Below the pieces are notes generated by a model. That model had not been told where the DNA came from and made no database searches. It saw nothing but the letters and a program-made list of their open reading frames with translations. From contig VZTJ01005907.1 in NCBI GenBank assembly GCA_013397795.1, forward strand, positions 667,571 through 731,570: a DNA stretch of 64,000 bases, in the 5' to 3' direction. Positions 57,106 through 64,000 of this stretch are shown piece after piece. The DNA comes from Orthonyx spaldingii (taxonomy: Eukaryota; Chordata; Aves; Passeriformes; Orthonychidae). The translations under genes were made by a program, and so were the position numbers. Numbering within the stretch: position 1 is the first letter of the stretch; the number at the start of each line of letters is the position of its first letter.

Positions 57106-58194
57106 CTGTGTGAAGAAGGGGACGTACATGAAGATGTAGAAGATGGTTCTTAGCTGCAGTTCTGGAATATGTGAAGAAATAACAGGCAAGGTGTGAATAT
57201 CCAAATTCATCCCTGCTTACAGCTGCGGTTTAACTTCTCTAGGCCCTTTCAGAGTTGCCTACATTATGGAGTGATGTTGCCTGTAGATGCTGGAGTCTTC
57301 ATAATAGTGATGGATAAAGGATAAGTGCAACCTGACAGTACAGAGTTTTGATTTCCTAGGCTTGATAAACTTTGTTTGAAACAACTCTGGATCCAAAACA
57401 ACTGTCTTTTTCTGTTACTATTTACCTCATGCAGTTACTTCCAGCTGAATTAACCATTCAAAAGACTGGTCTGTTCAAATTTGGTGAGTGTTGATTACCC
57501 ATTTTTACCCAAAATGAGAGGACAAGGGGACAACAAATAGGCTCTTGTGCATTCCCACGCACAGGTTTCAAATCAGGAGAGTTAGGCTGCTTACAGGTGA
57601 AAGAAGCAGTGAGATAGGTGACATGAAATCTTTCCTCCCATTCCTGAGGCTTTTTGAATCACAATAATTTTTTTTCGACCTGTCTCTCCCCTCCTCATAG
57701 CAACTGGAGCACTGTGGGGCTGCCCTTGACTGTTTGCCTTCCTTGCCACGCTTTCTGGCAAAAATTGCTATCCTATTTCCCCCACACACCCCCAAGAAAA
57801 CCTTTTTTAAAGGTTGAGCTGATGTTTTAAAGCTATCAACTTAAGTGGTTGCTACAGAAACTTCAATAACATTATATGTCAGTGCTTCGGTCTCAATTTT
57901 ACTTGAGTTATTACCAGCCCTTGGATAAAAATTTCCTCTTGGATCTTTAATTCAATTTGTGCAAATTAAAAAACAATTTTCTAGATGGAGGCTGGAAGAA
58001 CGCTTTCAGATTAGGTCTAATCTGGCCCCTCTGCAAAGAAAGCATGTAGGATCTTGACCAGTGATGCCTGCAGGTAACCCAATGACCTACTGTGTATCTC
58101 AGAACTTTATGTTTTCCAGGCTTGATCTGAAGATTGTTATTGCCAGCCCCTTCCTTGCAGCCTTGGATATTTAGAATTTCTAGTAGTTGTTTTG

Positions 58195-58480
58195 CCTTTG
58201 TCTAGGAGATGGAGCCCTCTGGTTACAGTTACTCTCTTTGTAAGTACCTGTAGATTGTAATCAAGTTAACTTTTGACCTTCTCTTTGATACGTTAAATCC
58301 CCAAATCATCCTCACTGTGAGGCCTTATGTCAATTTTGTGTCATTCTTACAGACAATTTTTTTTTCTTTGGATGGGAGTATCCAGTGATCAAACTTTTAG
58401 TAAAAGGAGCTCCCATGTACTAACTTGTATTTCTAATATGGAAGAACCATGGCCTTTTCAGTATTAATGTGTAGGTGTTA
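58195..58480 (-). mobile_element. Old CR1-type LINE remnant
   Basis: The + strand matches the antisense of an old CR1 3' region. ACCTGTAGATTGTAATCAAG, GACCTTCTCTTTGATACGTTAAAT and, further on, CACTGTGAGGCCTTATG and TGTGTCATTCTTACAGAC follow the remembered order 'tagactgtaatcaagtcacctcttaaccttctctttgataagctaaat ... cactataaggca'. Boundaries are blurred. It is diverged and points to the minus strand, as does the remnant at 40.8 kb. Confidence 0.65.
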
Positions 58481-60300
58481 GTTTATTGAGGTAGTTAAAC
58501 ATTAATATCCCTGTTTCACAAACTGAGAAACTGGACCTGAGCAGTCAAATATCTTATTCAGGGTCATGCTGTGATGCGGTGATACCTGCTCCCAGTCTCT
58601 GCTGGATGTCCATGGGAGTGCTACTGCTCACATCTGAACCTGGACACTTCTTCCACCGTGATTTTGAGACGGTAGCTCTTCCCATTATATGTATGCATGT
58701 GCATACCTTCATTTAAGAAAGCACTAAAAAATTGTTAGAATGTTGTTAAAGTGAAGAAATCTGACATGTCAAAGAAAAAAATCACTATTAAGACAGGTTA
58801 TAAATGTTAACATTTTCATTCATTAAGGGGGTATCTCGTTATGTCAAAGCATATGCTTTAATTTTGTCTTTCTACAAATACTCCTTGCCTCACCAAGTAT
58901 ACTGACAACAGCAAAGGTATAAGTAGCCAAAAATAGAGACGTGATCAAAAATGTTAATGCAAATTCAGCTTGCAGTTGAAAAGTATTTCTTTCTCCCTTC
59001 AAAGTTACCCTAAGAAGTGCCTTTGCTTTTGAAATATTCTCTCTAATTAACATCTAGGTTAGACTCCTGTCATCAGACTGAGGAAAAACAGATGATCTGA
59101 TATATACAAATGGATGGGGTTTTTTGCTTTTAACAAACATAACTAAATAACTCTCATTAGATACAGGTATAATTGATGTACCAACACATATATTATTATT
59201 GAGACACCAAAAACTTGAAGCAATGTCTAACTCAGAACAGGGTTTAGAGAAGCTTGAAAATCTAGTTGGCAGTGTCTAGAAGGAATACAAATTTTCTTAC
59301 CAGGTTATGACCTTGCAAATTCCTTTATAGGGCTTGTTCTATGTCAATATCACTGAGGCTGAGACTATTGCATTTCAGTGCATCTAAATTCTTTTCCTTT
59401 GTTTGTCCCTGGAATGTGTGTTCTTAGTCACTTAGCTATTGAAGACTTGGGTGCCTTTTTGTCTCGAACCTGTCCTGGAACGTTATTGTCTCCATGGCAG
59501 AAGAGGATAGGTATGGCTGATAATAGTATCTATTTAACACTTTCCTCAAATAATGTCTCCTGAGTAGGAGGAACAGGCAGGCTAGAGCCTGCTCTTGAGT
59601 AGCTTTGTAAACTTCTATGACAGTATTTCAGGCCCTTACAATCACTAAGGGGCAGGAGGGAAGGCTACTGTTTTCTAAATTCAAAGGGCTCTAAAATGGA
59701 TAATCCAGTTTATCAGAAATTTGGATTATTCTCTGATCAAGCAGGTTGTGCTTCGGCATAAGTAAACGCAGTTTATAAAGGCCAGTTTGTCTAATCAAGA
59801 AGCATGAGGATAGCCAGAACAGACCAAATTTAGCCAAACAATAGTAGTAACATTACTTTTTTTTAAGGTCTTATCATAGATTTTAGAGGGAGGTAAACCA
59901 AAAGATAGCTGAGAATTCTACTTGGTATGTATTTATGACTTGTGGGTCCCAGTAAAACACAATTTATCAATCTGTTCTGTAATACAATCAGTCTGATAAA
60001 TCAGATATTTGATTCAAGCTACCAGAACAATTCCAATTAATGGGATAGGGGAACCCCAAATATGTCCTTTCCTTCATTAGCAATTCACAAAGTGCAGGAA
60101 GGATAATCTCATCACTTCACAGGAAATGGTTCAATATGTTTTCATAGTTGTCTCCTATCTTGTCACTACTAGGACTAGAGTCACTAGGATTTGAGTAAAG
60201 TTGGGTTTATTATTAACCAAAGTTTATGTAAGACATTATTGCATCTGATTCTATTTTTGCAGTTACTTGGGCTGTGTTGATTTTTCACGAGCAAAATACT

Positions 60301-62300
60301 GCCTGTGTAAGAGTGTTGGTACAAAGAAAGTGTAATTGGCACTGGTTTGGCAACAAAGTGGCATTCACAAGGAGGGCGTGTGGCCAGCATGTGCTTCCTG
60401 CAACCCAAACAGTGATGCCTTTCCTTTTCTGAGAGGTCTGGAGGTAGGGCTGTAGGGGTTGGATACTACCATGTATGTGATGCAGCAGGTTGGAACTGGA
60501 AGATGCCATAAGTGCTGGCAGGGTGCTGCTACCACAGCTGGGAGCAAGACCCCTTGAGGTGGGTGCCATCCCAAACTCAGGAGTACCAGATTCTGTGCAG
60601 GATCCTCATCCCATGCATGCAGCGTCCCAGGGCAGGGCTCCTCTCACAGACCAGCAGCAGAGTACATCAGAAAATTGCATGTGCAGAGGGAGCAGGGCAG
60701 GGTGTGCAGCTTTTTTGCAGTCCTGTCACAGGAGGTTGGCTGCATGGCAAAGCAAGCACCTCCTGGTTGGGTTCTGGACCAGCTCCAAACCTTTCCAAGA
60801 GGTTACAGGAATTCTCCAGAACAGTGCCAGCCTGCGTGAGCCTGGTGGTGCTGCTCTCTGTTGCATGCAGAAATGTGCCCTTGTGCAATGTGTGGGATCA
60901 ATTAAATACTACTCTGTGCAACCAGGTGTCAGTTTGTCCTTTTACAGTTTCTCAGTACTGCCACTACCCTGCCGACTTCCACCCTCACCCTCTCCCTTTT
61001 TTTTTTAGGAGAAGACAGGCAGGACTGAGGGAATCAAGAGCCCGGAATGGGCACAAATAGGATTTTTCTTAGAACAGGCGTTCATTGTCCTTCTGTAAAT
61101 GATGGAACATGGAGAATACCTCCTGCATTTTTTTCCTGCTCACGCCTAACCTACGTGATGGCACTGAACTCCATGTGCTCTGAGCTGGCATGCTGCACCA
61201 CAGCCCTGCTCCCCTGCACCCCTGGCCTTCCCTGCTGCCCCAAACATGATGGTGCAGTGTGCAGGTCACTCAGTCCTGGCACATGAGGTTTGAGGAGCTG
61301 TGAAATAAGCTGTGATATTGCCTTGTGATAGGGGAGGCGGACAGTGCCCCAGCCATACACAGCCACCACAGTGCCTATTATTTAAGATAGCCAAAGTCTC
61401 CTGGCTGCTGTGAGTCAGATGCACAGCACAGTTAAATGTGCCATGCTCATGTGCAGCCTGTTGGGGGAAAGAGCTTTTTTAAGTGTTTTGGTTTTGCCTG
61501 AATCATAAATATACACATAAACAAATATGTAGAACTACCTTAAACCTTTCAGTCTCTGCTGTGTTTTATGCCACATCAGGGGAAGGAGGGGGAGGCACAG
61601 AGATACAAACTGGGACCTGCGGCTCCTGTGTGGAAATGCACGTTGGTTTATGGCAAGGGATCCCACTATCTCTGATCCACCTACCTGGGGGCAGCTGGGT
61701 GCCTGGCTGATGCTGACACTAAGTACAGCCCTGGGGAGGCATCCTGAGCCAGCCGCAGCAGTTGGGGCTCCTCACCTGTCACCCTGAGGGCGGCTCACAC
61801 TGGGTGTCTCCAACTGTCCACATAAGCCAGCCCAGAGTGAGATAGTGCCCTTAGAAACCTGGATGTTTTGCTGACTGAGGGCCCAATCTTGCTTTCAAAT
61901 CTCGTACCTGTCCTCAGGGTTGAAAACTTTCTGGGGCGTGAGAGCACCTTGGAGTTCCTGTGAAGTCTGAAGTACGTGTGGCTGTTTTCGAGAGGAAGAT
62001 TGCCAGAGCATGTAACAGCTGTCTCTGGCATGAAACTACAGCAAAAAATGCAACTTATCTGTGCCAGTGACACAAAAGTATGTGGTAGCTCTCCCAGGTT
62101 TTGTCTAAGCCATTCCTCAGAGGGAGAGGGGGGTGGATTTTGTGGTTCCTTAAGAGTATGGGGTGTATCTCCAGTTGTTCCAGAGAGCCCCAGAGCTTGG
62201 AGCTGTGGCTATGGAGCACCATTACTTCCCCGTGGCATCTGCTAGATCAGAGTGTGAGCCCCTCTGGAGAAAATCTGGCATCTTGAGGAAGGGAAAATGG
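60301..62300. other. GC-richer intergenic block without a supported gene
   Basis: By eye this 2 kb is clearly richer in G and C than the flanks, and its open frames are longer for that reason. The two longest overlap on the + strand (60490-61008 and 60512-61060). They begin with TTG and GTG respectively, not ATG, so they are open stretches rather than good coding candidates. A strong acceptor-like tract (CT-rich, then TTTTTTTTTTAG) ends at 61008. CpG is not specially enriched, so this is not a classical island. Confidence 0.45.
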
Positions 62301-62493
62301 GGCTATTGCGTGAGAGTTGGTGTCTTTGACTTATCTTAGTCACAGACATAAACAGCTGAAGGAAATAGGCTGGTTGATGTATGTGCTGTTGCTAAAGAGC
62401 ATTCAAAATGAGAAATCTGTCTGCTTTTCCCAGGAAAGGGGAGGGGGGAGGAATCTGCTTTTCATCTTTCTTCTCTGTCCTGCCATAATTTTA

Positions 62494-62578
62494 GAAAAAA
62501 CCAAACCAAACAAACAAAAACCCCCTCCCCCCATAAACAAACTAACAAAAAACCCCAAATGAAACAAACCAACCCCCT
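62494..62578 (+). repeat. A/C-rich low-complexity tract
   Basis: Irregular runs of A and C (AACCAAACAAACAAAAA, CCCCCTCCCCCC and similar) over about 85 bases. This is a simple-sequence region, not a gene. Confidence 0.85.
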
Positions 62579-62702
62579 GATAAAAATAATTCCCAGGACT
62601 TTAATTGTCTTTTAATACGACTTTGCCAAGCTGGATATAAATCAGTCAAGTACCAAAACTATTTGAGGTGGGGGATTGGACTGAGAGTTTAATTGCTTTT
62701 TA

Positions 62703-62762
62703 GGATCAAAGGATGATAATTCAGGTTGGAAGGGGCTTCACTGGATCATGCACTCCAAGTTA
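62703..62762 (-). mobile_element. Short CR1 3'-end scrap
   Basis: GGATGATAATTCAGGTTGG and then AAGGGGCTTCACTGGATCATG resemble the antisense CR1 terminal segment ('atcatagaatnattcaggttggaagggacctctggagatcat'). Only about 60 bases are left, minus orientation. Confidence 0.55.
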
Positions 62763-62888
62763 CTAATGGAAGCAGGGTCCGGTATTCTAGCTTATGAAAT
62801 GAGGCTATATAAAAACAAAACCAAAGCAAAAAAACCCCTTTTTACTCCAAATCCTGCAGTAACGACTGAAGACTAGAGAGTAAATATA

Positions 62889-62911
62889 TGTGTGTGTGTG
62901 TGTGTGTGTGT
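62889..62911 (+). repeat. (TG)n microsatellite
   Basis: A 23-base TG run. It creates open frames that read CVCVCV or HTHTHT, which are not genes. Confidence 0.95.
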
Positions 62912-64000
62912 TCCAAAAGCCATGGTTGCCATGAGCAACAGTTATTTGGGGTTTTGTTACCAGTTGTACTCTTATCCCCTGACCTCTCTCTTTGGAGCAG
63001 AGAGGGATGGGTTGGATCTGAAGATGCAAATGGTCTGGCCAAGCTCTCACCCTTAGCCATGGTGGAGCCATGGCAGGATCATACATCCCGAAATCCTGCT
63101 TGCAGTGGGCAAAATCTTAGTAAGGGTCTCCTGGCAGAGCAGCACCATCCATAGGGAAAGTGAGTTGCTGCAAAAAGCAAACCCTGGCCCTTCTATACCT
63201 CTCAAATCCCAGGAAAAATGACAGGAATTTTTCTGGAATAAATACAAATAGGACTATGGAGAAAAAAGTTGGAAAATTAGATTTGTTTTTTGAAATCAAG
63301 GTGGCCTTCTAGTAACATCTGTCTTGCTTTTGCCTTAAAAGAAAGCAAGTCTTTTAACATTTTCCTATGGTGCAGTGAATCCAAACACAACAGCGACAAG
63401 CTGGTTCATGGGAACCGGAAACTGAGACAGGCTAGAAAACAACATCCTCAGGGGAAAAAAAAAAAAGAATGCTGCTTTCAGGGCTGTTTCTTTTTTATTT
63501 TTATTTTCATTGCTGTCGGAAACAAGTGACCTACTGCAGCCAAGTAGGCTTGGGGCTAAAATAAAAGGACCTTCAGAAGGCAACCAAAATACACAGACCA
63601 AATGATGTACTCAACATGAGCGTAATTGCTACTGAGTGGTTCTTTTCCCCTACCAATGCCTATCATTTTAATTTCTAAGGGAAAACAACTGTAACTGAAA
63701 AGTTTCTGTGCCTCAGTTATTGTTCCCACAGGAGGAAAAAATTGAGCAAATGTGAAAATAGACAGGGACATGAATTTTAGGGGCAGACAGACAAACCGGA
63801 GGAAGATTTGAATGTAAAATGGTTCTCACCAATACGAATGGAAGGATACAGAAAATAAACATTGCTATATTTGTGTATTTGTGTGCCATGAAGTTGTCAG
63901 ATAGCAAGATTTAGACCACAATTAGGGCTTGCTTTAACCTGGAATAAGATGCAGGAACTGGATTGCCAGTTTTCAGTAAGACATAAGTCTAAGAACTGGA
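62912..64000. other. Intergenic DNA at the window end, nothing recognised
   Basis: Short overlapping open frames, an 11-12 base A run near 63457 and no repeat or gene that I can name. Confidence 0.6.

Larger units (their letters stand above)
50001..60300. other. Intergenic DNA with no supported gene
   Basis: Open frames are short and overlap on both strands as expected by chance. I see an old CR1 remnant at about 58195-58480 and an ATT microsatellite at 57067-57105. A good donor-like CAG-GTAAGG word lies at 51051-51059, with no partner exon visible. In human, EPAS1 lies beyond PRKCE in the same direction, so this may be the distal upstream region of EPAS1, by inference from synteny only. Confidence 0.6.

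Noticed and set aside
60490..61060. Two overlapping open frames of 172 and 182 codons
   Set aside because: They begin with TTG and GTG, lie in a GC-rich block where stops are rarer, overlap each other in different frames and show no known domain.
62805..63154. Open frames rich in Cys-Val or His-Thr
   Set aside because: They are translations of the TG microsatellite and its flanks.

Overview
The window is vertebrate nuclear DNA, most likely from a bird. It is AT-rich and intron-dominated. Its only convincing protein-coding sequence is split by GT-AG introns, and its recognisable interspersed repeats are CR1 LINEs. The younger CR1 copies end in the avian-type octamer (ATTCTATG/ATTCTGTG). Species cannot be fixed from the sequence; a turtle or crocodilian is less likely but not excluded.

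The one gene supported is the 3' end of PRKCE (protein kinase C epsilon), on the + strand. Four exons, at 10507-10645, 12962-13150, 17610-17756 and 36065-36211 (including stop), join in frame. They give the last 206 residues, which match human residues 532-737 with no gap or extra residue. They carry the catalytic aspartate, DFG and APE motifs, the activation-loop Thr, the rest of the kinase C-lobe and the AGC-kinase tail with its turn-motif Thr and hydrophobic-motif Ser. The N-terminal C2-like, pseudosubstrate, C1 and kinase N-lobe exons lie upstream of the window.

Layout: 1-10506 is the 3' part of an intron. 10646-12961, 13151-17609 and 17757-36064 are complete introns of 2.3, 4.5 and 18.3 kb. 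36212 to about 39280 is a roughly 3 kb 3' UTR with several poly(A) signals, an AU-rich element and a Pumilio site; the likely terminal signal is at 39255. From about 39.3 kb to the end is intergenic DNA with no gene I can support. In human the next gene in this direction is EPAS1, but none of it is visible here.

Repeats seen are two clear younger CR1 3' ends (23.1-23.5 kb minus, 42.6-42.9 kb plus), two short CR1 scraps, two old divergent CR1 copies (40.77-41.45 kb and about 58.2-58.5 kb, both minus), and several microsatellites and A- or T-runs. No tRNA, rRNA, other structural RNA gene, CRISPR array, bacterial feature or intact transposon was recognised. The points most worth a second look are a small CpG-rich patch at 44.65-44.88 kb, a weak splice donor after the DFG/APE exon, the layered 3' UTR, and old CR1 sequence between PRKCE and the next gene. 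I found no convincing new biological system.
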